Below, in pieces: positions 16,659 to 24,909 of a stretch of 64,000 nucleotides of DNA. The first letter of the stretch is position 1; the number at the start of each line of letters is the position of its first letter. The stretch is from JARLGU01 sp036504535 (GTDB lineage: Bacteria > Armatimonadota > Armatimonadia > Armatimonadales > Capsulimonadaceae): positions 1 to 64,000 of the forward strand of contig DASXUY010000032.1 of NCBI GenBank assembly GCA_036504535.1. The letters are read 5' to 3'. Both the position numbers and the translations under genes were made by a program. The notes beneath the pieces were generated by a model. That model saw only the letters and a program-made list of their open reading frames with translations. It searched no databases and was not told where the DNA came from.

Positions 16659-17828
16659 ATGGCCGACTACACACCAAAGAAGAGTGACAAGTTTACATTT
16701 GGATTATGGACGTTCGGAAATGCGGGCCGCGATCCGTTCGGCTCTGAAACACGCGTGCCGCCGACACCAATTGAAGGCGTCCGCAAACTCGGCGAGCTTG
16801 GCGCTTATGGCGTCAACCTGCACGACAACGATCTTGTCCCGTTTGGCGCAAGCGCCTCGGAGCGGGACCGCATCGTTAAGGAGTTCAAGGCTGCACTCGT
16901 GGACGCTGGCCTGGTTGTCCCCATGGCGACCACCAACCTGTTTTCGCACCCCGTCTTCAAGGACGGCGCGTTCACATCAAACGATCCCAAAGTCCGCGCG
17001 TTCGCCCTACAAAAGACCATGGCGGCTATCGATCTCGGTGTGGAGCTTGGTGCCGGTGTCTACGTCTTCTGGGGCGGCCGCGAAGGTGCCGAAGTGGATG
17101 CGTCCAAGGATGCCGTGACCGCTCTCAAGCGGTTCCGCGACGCCATCAACTTCCTCAGCGAGTACGTTACCGACCAGGGCTACAACCTGAAGTTCGCGCT
17201 CGAACCCAAGCCCAACGAACCGCGAGGCGATATCTACCTGCCCACCACTGGCTCTATGCTCGGCTTCATCAGCACCCTGGACAAGCCGGAGATGTGCGGC
17301 GTTAACCCGGAGTATGCCCACGACACCATCGCTGGCCTTAACTTCTACCACGCCGTCGCGCAAGCCATCGATGCCGGAAAGCTGTTCCACATCGACCTGA
17401 ACGGCCAGAAGGTTGGTCGCTTCGATCAGGACCTGCGATTTGGCCAGGAAGACTACAAGACCAACTTCTTCCTCGTCAAGCTGCTCGAAGACAGCGGATA
17501 CGCTGGGCCGAAGCACTTCGATGCGCACGCGCTCCGCACATCCAATGTCGACGATGTCTGGGAGTTTGCCAAGGGCTGCATGCGCTCGTACCTGATCCTC
17601 AAGGAGAAGGCGCGCCAGTTCAACGCCGATCCTGATATCAAGGCACTGCTTGCCGAAATCAACGCGGGCGACGCAACTATCGATCCGCTGCTTGCTGGCG
17701 GCTACTCGTCCGCATCCGCCGCGAAACTCAAGGCGCTTCCGCTCGATGCAGCAGTTCTCGCCGAAAAGCCGCTCCCGTACGAGAAGCTCGACCAGCTTCT
17801 CTTCGACCTGCTCCTGGGCGTGCGATAG
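16659..17828 (+). CDS. xylA: Xylose isomerase
   Basis: This 389-residue enzyme interconverts D-xylose and D-xylulose and is often active on glucose/fructose. It is of the short class I type usual in actinobacteria. Diagnostic stretches are FTFGLWTFGNAGRDPFG, VNLHDNDLVPFG with the catalytic histidine, YVFWGGREG, KFALEPKPNEPRGDIYLP with a metal-ligand glutamate, and LFHIDLNGQKVGRFDQDLRF with the second metal site. The start is fixed by AAAGGAGAATAAAATG. It forms its own transcription unit, with a terminator directly after it. No xylulokinase or xylose transporter is adjacent. Confidence 0.95.
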   Translation: MADYTPKKSDKFTFGLWTFGNAGRDPFGSETRVPPTPIEGVRKLGELGAYGVNLHDNDLVPFGASASERDRIVKEFKAALVDAGLVVPMATTNLFSHPVFKDGAFTSNDPKVRAFALQKTMAAIDLGVELGAGVYVFWGGREGAEVDASKDAVTALKRFRDAINFLSEYVTDQGYNLKFALEPKPNEPRGDIYLPTTGSMLGFISTLDKPEMCGVNPEYAHDTIAGLNFYHAVAQAIDAGKLFHIDLNGQKVGRFDQDLRFGQEDYKTNFFLVKLLEDSGYAGPKHFDAHALRTSNVDDVWEFAKGCMRSYLILKEKARQFNADPDIKALLAEINAGDATIDPLLAGGYSSASAAKLKALPLDAAVLAEKPLPYEKLDQLLFDLLLGVR

Positions 17829-17843
17829 CATCCACTGCTCTTC

Positions 17844-17884
17844 GCCCCCGCATTCACTCGGATGCGGGGGCTCGTTTCGTTTTA
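17844..17884 (+). terminator. Terminator of xylA
   Basis: GCCCCCGCAT (17844-17853) pairs perfectly with ATGCGGGGGC (17862-17871) and is followed by TCGTTTCGTTTT. Confidence 0.85.
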
Positions 17885-17959
17885 CAGAGGGCGATTTACG
17901 TCACTCTCTGGTCCAGTTTCTAGCAAAATTAGCCATTATAACTGTTAGCCTTCTAAATG

Positions 17960-17978
17960 ATTATTGATAATCATTCTC
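17960..17978 (+). promoter_or_regulatory. Fur-box-like site
   Basis: ATTATTGATAATCATTCTC matches the classical 19-base Fur consensus at 15 positions, including the whole GATAATCATT core. It lies about 20 bases before a -10-like TATAAC (18001-18006) and about 90 bases before the secreted-protein gene at 18070, so it could give iron-dependent repression of that gene. Confidence 0.5.
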
Positions 17979-18069
17979 GAAGTATGGAAAAATGTGCCGA
18001 TATAACCTCGTAATCTGACGGGGCTTGAGGTGCTATTACAGCAATTTTGATCAATATTGGACAAAACGT

Positions 18070-18990
18070 ATGCAATACAAAGCAATGAAGTACCCACTCG
18101 TGTTATCGCTGCTTACGGCCGCCCTTTGCCTTGCAGGAGCCGTTGCCTTGGCCGAATCCCAGCTTGCTGATGTGGCCGACGATTACACATACCGCTTTCC
18201 AGAGTCAGTCGCTATTCAGTTTATCGGTGTATCGCCAAGCGTGGCCGCCAGCCAGACGTTTCCCGCAGCGCGGACGTGGTGGATGCCCAACGGGCAGAAG
18301 GCAGCAATAGCGATTTCAACTGTTTCCGATCTGAAGGCATGCAAGGGTGGGGGAAGTGGCAACATCTACCGCGAGTTCGTGATGTCTGTCACGGATTCGC
18401 GCAAACTGCCCATACCGATCACCGCAGAGGTCATCGTGCCTGCCGAGGTTGCCGGCGCTGAACTCCTTTCCGACATCGTCAAGCGCGGAGCAATCCGGCA
18501 CACGGGCACCATTCCCGCAAATGTGGAAGCGTGCGATGTGTACCTCGGCGTCGCTGCAGGCCAGTGGACCACCATCGCGAAATGCGCTGGAGTGACAGGC
18601 GCTTCCAGCACCACTTCTGACGGCAAATCTGTGCTCTTTGCGCCAGCCTATCAGATCACGGGCGGCGTGATGGTTCCGATATCGGACAGCCTCGCGAAAT
18701 CAGTCCTGATTGCCGACGGAGTGAAGGGGGACGCCGACGATTTTCGGATCGTGGCTGTGGATACCAAAGGGAACATCGTCCCAGCTGACAAGATGCAAAG
18801 TGGAGCGGCGACCGGTGAATTCCGCCTAACTACCGCAGTGTTCCCAACCCTCAAGCTCAGTGATATCAAAGAGCTTCGGGCACAAACTCGCCCATTTCGC
18901 TGGGTAGAGTTCCCGCAGGTTGCGCTCAACATGAAGCAGCCCGAACTCCCCGCCAGCGTTCTCGCCGCCACACCCGCCCTACGCCGATAA
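18070..18990 (+). CDS. Secreted protein of unknown function
   Basis: This 306-residue protein has a clear signal peptide (YPLVLSLLTAALCLAGAVALA before ES). The mature part is beta-rich and has no family I can name with confidence. The C-terminal QTRPFRWVEFPQVALNM resembles a short motif common at the ends of secreted or regulatory proteins in planctomycete-like bacteria. Residues after SDLKACKGGG carry three cysteines. I chose the ATG at 18070 because the signal peptide starts there; the frame is open from 18025. A Fur-box-like site upstream suggests iron control. Confidence 0.55.
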   Translation: MQYKAMKYPLVLSLLTAALCLAGAVALAESQLADVADDYTYRFPESVAIQFIGVSPSVAASQTFPAARTWWMPNGQKAAIAISTVSDLKACKGGGSGNIYREFVMSVTDSRKLPIPITAEVIVPAEVAGAELLSDIVKRGAIRHTGTIPANVEACDVYLGVAAGQWTTIAKCAGVTGASSTTSDGKSVLFAPAYQITGGVMVPISDSLAKSVLIADGVKGDADDFRIVAVDTKGNIVPADKMQSGAATGEFRLTTAVFPTLKLSDIKELRAQTRPFRWVEFPQVALNMKQPELPASVLAATPALRR

Positions 18991-19120
18991 CGGGCGGGCG
19001 GGGGGCATGGAATGTCCCAACAGCGAACTGCGCAGGGGACACGTTTAAGCGCTTTGGAGTCTTCGGCGTCAACCTGCGAGCCCTATGCCCGCGTGGTCGG
19101 GAAGATCGGTACTCCGAACG

Positions 19121-19669
19121 TCACGCGTTTGCGGTGGCTCGCTGCTGACTTAGCTTGCTTTCAAGAGCCTCAGCCCCATTGTCGAGGAAGTAGTCGTTTT
19201 CAGCCGCCGAGATGAGAATCGCGTTGAGCAACTTGGCGTCGGACTCGTTATCGATGGCCACGATCTGCGCAGGCAATCCCGATAAGCTTGTAAAGTACAA
19301 GGCTTCCTTTCCCGACGATTTAGCGAGAGACGGGTTGATGGCTGAAAGGCCCTGAAGACTGAAGCCGTACGTTATTGGCAGTTTTTGCTTAATCGCGAAC
19401 CGCACGGCCGCAATCAGAAAGTCGGAGATCTCGTCGACGTGGGTTGACGCGACCAAAACCACCTCATGCGCGCCGCCTAGCTCGGCGGAATATCCGCTGA
19501 GACCCGCAGTCAGCAATACCGACGCGCCGGGAATAACGTTGTCGTATCGCGTAATATGGATAGGTGACTTGAGGCTTTCCGAGCCGTAGACATGGATGTC
19601 TGACGCTTCCCCAAGATGCTGTTCGTATTGACGTAAAATAACTTCGGTTCGCGCACCGGACTGTATCAT
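19121..19669 (-). CDS. SUFU-domain protein (suppressor-of-fused-like)
   Basis: The 182-residue soluble protein has the look of the bacterial SUFU family, for example ITRYDNVIPGASVLLTAGLS, HEVVLVASTHVDEISDFL and YFTSLSGLPAQIVAID. Bacterial SUFU proteins are frequent immunity proteins or adaptors in polymorphic toxin neighbourhoods. No toxin gene adjoins this one, so it is either an orphan immunity gene or has another role. GTGAGG lies 5 bases before the start codon. The assignment is from memory of the family pattern. Confidence 0.6.
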   Translation of the reverse strand: MIQSGARTEVILRQYEQHLGEASDIHVYGSESLKSPIHITRYDNVIPGASVLLTAGLSGYSAELGGAHEVVLVASTHVDEISDFLIAAVRFAIKQKLPITYGFSLQGLSAINPSLAKSSGKEALYFTSLSGLPAQIVAIDNESDAKLLNAILISAAENDYFLDNGAEALESKLSQQRATANA

Positions 19670-20028
19670 AATGACCTCACGTTAGTTGAATGAAATTGCC
19701 GTATTCTGAACCAGCGTGACGCGGACCCTTTTCTCGCCGCACGCGGCCCGGTATAAGTTGGGTCCGTCACCGGAGATCGCTCTGAGTCAGGTTCACTACA
19801 TAACACGGCACAGTATCGAAATGGAACTTGCGAAAGAACTGGCGGGCGACGCCAGCTCAACTAGAACGGGGTGCGGCAGTGAACCACGTGCATTGATAGA
19901 TATGATAGATGCCGTTATTATACTGCAACCTGGTAATTATACTAGTCGCTCTTTATCGGTAATTGTATATAGCGTACGCCATTTTGCGTTGACAATGGCA
20001 TTTAATTCATTCTTACCAAATAATCACT
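19670..20028. other. AT-rich divergent intergenic region
   Basis: This separates the divergent SUFU and transglutaminase-like genes. It contains AT-rich segments (19900-19960) and a TTGACA at 19989-19994 but no well-spaced -10 for the plus-strand gene. I see no RNA gene or clear repeat. Confidence 0.4.
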
Positions 20029-21099
20029 ATGATATTTAGCACAAAATGGATCAATTTTGTCCATGTCGGAGCCACTATTTTGCTCGGCATCGCCACACCC
20101 CACGTCGCGTATTCCAGCTCAACCCATCCAGCTGCGGTGGCATTTCACGTTGTTTCGTCACCCTCTTACTCCGTGGAATGCGTCATGAGTGACACTTGCG
20201 CCATCCCGCGAATGGCAGTCCAGCGTTGGGCAATAGCGGCGGCGGCTGCGCCAGCAACGCCAGGTCAGACAGCTACAGCGACGTCCGTCACGGTGAATGG
20301 CTCCCAACTCGGCGCGGGGAGGGGGCAGGATCTCAGCGACATGGGACGCCCCATAGCGTACCATGTCGCATCACCTACCCAGAAACCCGTTCACCATATC
20401 GCCGCTCGCATTACCTATACTGCCACCCTGATCAAGCGCCGACTTGTTGCGGGTGCGCCTCTTGTATCAGTCTCGCCGCTCGCTGACCGCGACATCAAAC
20501 TGTTTACGTCGCCAACAGCTACGCTCGACTTTGATCGGGCTGCGTTCAAGGGCTGGCTTGCCAGTAAGGGCCTCGCGAGAAAAACCGGCGAAAACGATAT
20601 CCTCTTTGCGCGACGTGTCTTTGATCTGATACGCGTCAACTACCGCTATGTGCTCGTCGAGGACCAGGACCGCCGCGCGACCCAGATAGCCGCGACCAAC
20701 TGGTCCGATTGCGGCGGTTTGTGCGGTCTTTTCGTTGCATCGCTACGGGCCAACGGTATCCCGGCACGCATGCTAATCGGCTGGACCGCAAAGCCCGGCA
20801 GTCCGCGCGGCCACCCACATGTTCGGTCCGAGTTCTTCGCAATGGGCGTAGGATGGATTCCTGTCGAAATGTCGGCGGCGGTCTATGCGAAATCGAAGCC
20901 CACCTCGCTCTCGTTCGGCTACGATGCTGGCGACTTCATCACGCTCCATATCGACCCGGACATGGTGGTGGACATGAAGGGGCCGTCCGGCACCATCAAT
21001 TGCCCGGGTCTGCAAACCCCAGCGCACTCGTTCGAAGGCGATGGTACTCTCGACGACGCGTCCGAATCGATCACCTGGGTCGTTCGCAAACTGCGGTGA
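20029..21099 (+). CDS. Secreted transglutaminase-like (cysteine protease fold) protein
   Basis: The 356-residue protein has an N-terminal signal sequence (HVGATILLGIATPHVAYS) and a transglutaminase-like core from about residue 195. The core has DCGGLCGLFVASLRANGIPARMLIGW with candidate catalytic Cys228 or Cys232, then HPHVRSEFF (His262/His264) and GWIPVEMS. The usual aspartate of WLPVDP is glutamate here, which may alter or remove activity. There is no clear ribosome binding site before the ATG at 20029. A second, canonical member is encoded at 31345. Confidence 0.7.
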   Translation: MIFSTKWINFVHVGATILLGIATPHVAYSSSTHPAAVAFHVVSSPSYSVECVMSDTCAIPRMAVQRWAIAAAAAPATPGQTATATSVTVNGSQLGAGRGQDLSDMGRPIAYHVASPTQKPVHHIAARITYTATLIKRRLVAGAPLVSVSPLADRDIKLFTSPTATLDFDRAAFKGWLASKGLARKTGENDILFARRVFDLIRVNYRYVLVEDQDRRATQIAATNWSDCGGLCGLFVASLRANGIPARMLIGWTAKPGSPRGHPHVRSEFFAMGVGWIPVEMSAAVYAKSKPTSLSFGYDAGDFITLHIDPDMVVDMKGPSGTINCPGLQTPAHSFEGDGTLDDASESITWVVRKLR

Positions 21100-21256
21100 C
21101 GATTGGTCGGATAGGCAAATATCACTCGGTTAGCGCGGCCAGCCCTAAACCACAGGTGCCACACGCCGCCTTCTGGTCGAAACGTAACCAGACGTTTGCC
21201 ACCAAATCTCATTCTCGACCCCCAAACATCACACGCGTAAAGGTACAATTTCGGCC

Positions 21257-22270
21257 ATGCGCGCAGACCTACTGCAATCCATACAGCGTTACATCGTCAA
21301 TCCCGCGCCGGGCCAATTCGAACCACTTACCCTTGCTCTGTTTCGGCGACAGTATGACTTAAACAGTGCTTACCGGCGATACGTGGATGCTTGTCCATCT
21401 GCCGTTGGCGACATCACTTCTCTCGTCGACATCCCATCCGTACCAGCCCAAGCATTTAAGACTGTGTCGCTAAGTTGTACGTCAACTGATGGCTGCGCAG
21501 CCGTCTTCGAGTCGTCGGGCACCACTCAGGCGCTGGCCGGAAAGCATTGGATGGATAGCGACGCTCTCGCGCTGTACGAACTCAGCCTCGTGCAGGGCTA
21601 TGATCGTATCCAATCCGCGCTTCCCGCGAACGCCCCGCTGTGGGCGATCATGCCGCCTGCCGCAGATGCTCCCCATTCATCGCTAAGTCACATGCTGGCT
21701 ACGCTGGGTGCTTCTCACTGGTTCTGGGACGACTGGTCGTTACTCGCTCGCGCCCTGACTAACCTGACTACCCCAATCGTGTTGTTCGGAACAGGGTTTG
21801 CGTTCGTCGCGCTTTTTGACGCGTTCCCAGAGACCAATTGGCCGTTGCCTGCTGGCAGCGTTGTCATAAACACGGGAGGCTTTAAGGGAAGGACGCGCGA
21901 GATCGCCAGAACCGACTTTTACAGCCTGCTCCGCGACCGGTTCGAGTTGCCGGACGGTGCCTGCCTGGCCGAGTACGGCATGAGTGAGATGGCTTCGCAG
22001 TTCTACGCCATCGGTGAAGAAGGCGCTTTTCTGGCACCGCCGTGGCTACGCACCAGAATCATCGATCCTTACACTGGCGACGATGTGGAGGCTGGTGAGC
22101 CCGGACTGCTTCGAGTGTATGATCTGGCAAACTGGAACAGCGTGCTGGCGATCCAGACTCAGGATATGGCCGTCGCGGATGGCGCTGGGTTCCGTCTGCT
22201 TGGCCGGGCTCCTGACGCCGATGTCCGTGGCTGCTCGTTGACCGTGGAGGAATTGTGGACCCGCGAGTGA
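21257..22270 (+). CDS. luxE: LuxE-like acyl-protein synthetase
   Basis: This 337-residue protein belongs to the LuxE/AMP-forming acyl-protein synthetase group: FESSGTTQALAGKHW as the nucleotide-binding loop and LAEYGMSEMASQFYA near the adenylate site. LuxE activates a fatty acid and passes it to LuxC for reduction to an aldehyde. The luxC-like gene overlaps its last 16 bases, so the two are coupled. No luxA, luxB or luxD lies in the window, so light emission is not implied; the product is more likely a fatty aldehyde or alcohol, or an aryl aldehyde. Confidence 0.75.
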   Translation: MRADLLQSIQRYIVNPAPGQFEPLTLALFRRQYDLNSAYRRYVDACPSAVGDITSLVDIPSVPAQAFKTVSLSCTSTDGCAAVFESSGTTQALAGKHWMDSDALALYELSLVQGYDRIQSALPANAPLWAIMPPAADAPHSSLSHMLATLGASHWFWDDWSLLARALTNLTTPIVLFGTGFAFVALFDAFPETNWPLPAGSVVINTGGFKGRTREIARTDFYSLLRDRFELPDGACLAEYGMSEMASQFYAIGEEGAFLAPPWLRTRIIDPYTGDDVEAGEPGLLRVYDLANWNSVLAIQTQDMAVADGAGFRLLGRAPDADVRGCSLTVEELWTRE

Positions 22271-23463
22271 TTGCCGATGTGGCATCCAAACTAAAGCACA
22301 GGCGAAGCGACCTGATGGCGGCGTACGGCTACGCTGGTGTCCAAACCCGAGTGCTTGGGGCGCTTGATGAGCTTGCGTACCAATGGAAAGATCCACGGTA
22401 TCCCGTGCGCATTAGGGCCGAATCCGCGCCGGGCCGCTGGCCGTACTCGATGGTAAAAGTCAGCCTGCAGGGGCTTCTGGCGTCCTTTAGCGCCGACTCA
22501 GTACAGAAGCTGATTCGAAGCGAGCCCTTTGAGGCATCGCGCTCGCCCGAGTTGGTGGGCCATGTTCTCGCTGACAATACGCCGCTCCTCGGCTGGGTGA
22601 CCGTGGCGCGAGCCTTGCTCGTGGGAAGTGCCAGCTTGGTGAAGATGCCGACCACCGCCGACGCCCAATGGCTGGACTACTTTGTGGCTACTTTAGGCGA
22701 TATCGCGCCGGAAATCGCTGGCCTCGTAGACTCATTGGCTTGGCGCGGTGGAACGGCGTCACTGGACAGCGAGCTTTGCCGAGTGTGTGATCGTGTAGCA
22801 GTGTACGGAGACGACTCGACTGTTGACGCCATCATACGTCACGCGCGATCAGGTAGCGTTGTAGGCTATGGTCATCGTGTCTCCGGTGGGATTGTTATGT
22901 CGACCGCCGACCCGCAAACTGCGGCGGAAGGGTTTGCGAAGGATGTCCTTCTCTACGATCAAGGAGGCTGCCTTTCGCCCCATACCATCTTTGTTGAGGG
23001 CGACGAACGCGATGCGCGATCATTTGGCGAGCGGCTCGCGACGGCACTCGCAGCGTCGGAATATTCGCGTATCCCGATGCCGCCGAATGGTGTTCGAGCT
23101 GGCAAAGTCCGCGAGGCAAGAGATATGGCGCGCCTGGAAGAGGGCGCGACAATTATTTCGGACCCATCGATGCGGTGGACAGTGATCGTTTTGCCAAAAT
23201 CTATGTTTCGACTATCCCCGACTCATGGTATTGTGTATGTGACTCCAATAACCCAAGAGTTGCTGGCAGGCTCACTGTCGCCAGTAGCTGGGAAACTACA
23301 AGGTTTCGGACTTGCCGGGTCTAAAGGATCTCGTCAGGCGAATCTCTATGCTCAATTGACTGAGTTCGGGGTATCCTACATTTGCAAACCTGGTCTCATG
23401 CAGGCGCCGCCGCTGGAATGGCGTGAAAATGGGCTAGATGTCCTTCGTTCATTGATAATGTGA
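22255..23463 (+). CDS. luxC: LuxC-like acyl-CoA/acyl-protein reductase
   Basis: The 402-residue protein is a NADPH-dependent acyl reductase of the LuxC family, an aldehyde-dehydrogenase fold. The active cysteine lies in DQGGCLSPHTIFVE. VGYGHRVSGGIVM and YVTPITQELLAGSLSPVAGK are other family-like segments. It starts at GTG 22255 within luxE, with GTGGAGG six bases upstream. With LuxE it should form a fatty-acid reductase complex. The gene order E then C differs from the C-D-A-B-E order of luminous bacteria. Confidence 0.78.
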   Translation: MDPRVIADVASKLKHRRSDLMAAYGYAGVQTRVLGALDELAYQWKDPRYPVRIRAESAPGRWPYSMVKVSLQGLLASFSADSVQKLIRSEPFEASRSPELVGHVLADNTPLLGWVTVARALLVGSASLVKMPTTADAQWLDYFVATLGDIAPEIAGLVDSLAWRGGTASLDSELCRVCDRVAVYGDDSTVDAIIRHARSGSVVGYGHRVSGGIVMSTADPQTAAEGFAKDVLLYDQGGCLSPHTIFVEGDERDARSFGERLATALAASEYSRIPMPPNGVRAGKVREARDMARLEEGATIISDPSMRWTVIVLPKSMFRLSPTHGIVYVTPITQELLAGSLSPVAGKLQGFGLAGSKGSRQANLYAQLTEFGVSYICKPGLMQAPPLEWRENGLDVLRSLIM

Positions 23464-23632
23464 ACTATTCCAGTCAAATGTGGAAAACTTAAGCATAATT
23501 GACTGTAACTTACCACGCGATGAGATGTCCTAACAGTTACAGTGTCTAATAGCGCCAGCAGTACAGTATGTCGTAGACCTGAGTTGTTGCGTGCAATTGT
23601 CGTTATCTAACAGTACAAAGAGAGATGTCCAA

Positions 23633-24010
23633 ATGAGAGTTGCTGAGTTAAATGTCGAGGAAAAAGAGTCCGCTAAGGGGCCGATTCTGGATGTGTCCGG
23701 CGAACTCGACTTGACGACTGTAGCGATGCTGCGCGACCCGTTGCTTTCGCAAGCGACAAAGGGCGGCACTGCCAACCTGATCGTGGACCTGACACGAGTT
23801 GAGTTTATCGATAGCGCGGGCCTTGCCCTGCTAGTCGAGGCTCGCAAGCGGCTGGCCGCAGAATCGCGAACTTTGGCGCTAGTGCTAAGCCCTGGCCGAC
23901 AGCCGGAGCGCGTTCTGCGCCTCGTCAGGTTTGATACCATTATGCGGCTGGTGTACAATATCGACGAAATACCTAGTGACACCGATACGCCCGCTCAACA
24001 GCCGGCGTAG
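23633..24010 (+). CDS. STAS-domain anti-sigma-factor antagonist (RsbV-like)
   Basis: The 125-residue protein is a single STAS domain: ILDVSGELDLTTVAMLRDPL, then LIVDLTRVEFIDSAGLALLV with the phosphorylatable serine Ser61. Such proteins bind RsbW-type kinases when unphosphorylated. I place the start at ATG 23633; the frame is open from TTG 23591. The RsbW-like gene at 14567 is a possible partner elsewhere in the window. Two small genes of unknown function follow on the same strand. Confidence 0.8.
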   Translation: MRVAELNVEEKESAKGPILDVSGELDLTTVAMLRDPLLSQATKGGTANLIVDLTRVEFIDSAGLALLVEARKRLAAESRTLALVLSPGRQPERVLRLVRFDTIMRLVYNIDEIPSDTDTPAQQPA

Positions 24011-24049
24011 CCGCAACCAGCAACCCACAAAACGAGGAGAGATTTCTGC

Positions 24050-24274
24050 ATGGCTAACGAGAACGCGTCCCCACGCGCCATCCCTATTCCTAAAGCGACC
24101 ACCGCCGCCGGTTTCGTAGCGCCAGTGGTCGGCCGCATTGCAAAACGGGATGTAACCGGATACTTTGGGTTCACTTTGATCAAAAAAGGGGATGTTATCA
24201 CGGAGACAATCTACGCGCGTGCCCAACACATGGCGCGGCTGACCGAATTAATCGCATCGACAAATGAGGCCTAG
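24050..24274 (+). CDS. Small conserved-looking protein, unknown
   Basis: This 74-residue protein is preceded by GAGGAGAG about 9 bases before the ATG, so translation is likely. It is basic and Ala/Thr-rich at the start and contains GRIAKRDVTGYFGFTLIKKG. No signal peptide or membrane segment is present and I do not recognise a family. It lies 39 bases after the STAS gene and 3 bases before the next small gene. Confidence 0.55.
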   Translation: MANENASPRAIPIPKATTAAGFVAPVVGRIAKRDVTGYFGFTLIKKGDVITETIYARAQHMARLTELIASTNEA

Positions 24275-24277
24275 CCT

Positions 24278-24505
24278 GTGAGAAACGATTCCGAGGGAAA
24301 AGAAGCGCTTGCGCTCATAGTTTTGGGAGCCGCCGCTGGCGCTCTCGCAACATACCTCGTGCAGACCATCAAAAGCGAGCAACCAGCCGCAGTGAATGGC
24401 ACCGCTGGCGCATCGGTTGGTGAATGGTTTCGTGACGCGGCCAACAAGCTCCAAGCCGGTCGCGATAAAATCGTCGAAGCCATCGAAAAGTCACAATCTA
24501 GCTGA
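24278..24505 (+). CDS. Small YtxH-like membrane protein
   Basis: The 75-residue protein begins with GTG and has one membrane segment (ALALIVLGAAAGALATYLV) followed by a short amphipathic tail ending DKIVEAIEKSQSS. This layout matches YtxH-type stress-associated small membrane proteins. Its place behind an STAS antagonist gene would fit a general stress role, but this is inference. Confidence 0.55.
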   Translation: MRNDSEGKEALALIVLGAAAGALATYLVQTIKSEQPAAVNGTAGASVGEWFRDAANKLQAGRDKIVEAIEKSQSS

Positions 24506-24531
24506 TGGTGATCTGATAAGAAACTCAAACG

Positions 24532-24566
24532 ACGCCCAAACCGTGAGGTGAGGGCGTTATTTTTTC
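24532..24566 (+). terminator. Terminator after the STAS gene cluster
   Basis: ACGCCC (24532-24537) pairs with GGGCGT (24552-24557) and is followed by TATTTTTTC. Confidence 0.75.
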
Positions 24567-24909
24567 GTCGTAACTAAGGTTAGATCAAATGTTCTAAATA
24601 GTTTACTTAATGATATTTGTTGGGTAGTATATTATATATGGAGTGTGTTCATAAATCGAGGTGGCGGTCAGCTATTGTCAGTCGGTTCTACTGAGGATCG
24701 CCGATTGTTTGTTGAGATGTGAATTACGTGAACACGTGCTGAGAACACGTTCAGTTCGTATTTCAGATCACAATTTTGCGCGCAAAAAAAGAATCGCGTT
24801 GCGCCATTTTGCGCGCAAAACGGGCGGTTGACACCTATTCAGCAAAACTTTACTTGTCAGCGAGTGACTCCAGAAGGGTGAAACGTCCTTTGCGCCGAAC
24901 ATAACGCGC
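24567..24909. other. Intergenic region with a solitary repeat related to the 8922 array
   Basis: After AT-rich sequence, bases 24771-24825 read ATTTTGCGCGCAAAAAAAGAA followed by TCGCGTTGCGCC and another TTTTGCGCGCAAAACG. This closely matches the start of the tandem array near 8905-8960. The element is therefore dispersed on the chromosome. No gene is seen. Confidence 0.55.

Noticed and set aside
21257..23463. A bioluminescence operon
   Set aside because: Only luxE- and luxC-like genes are present; no luciferase subunits or transferase adjoin them.
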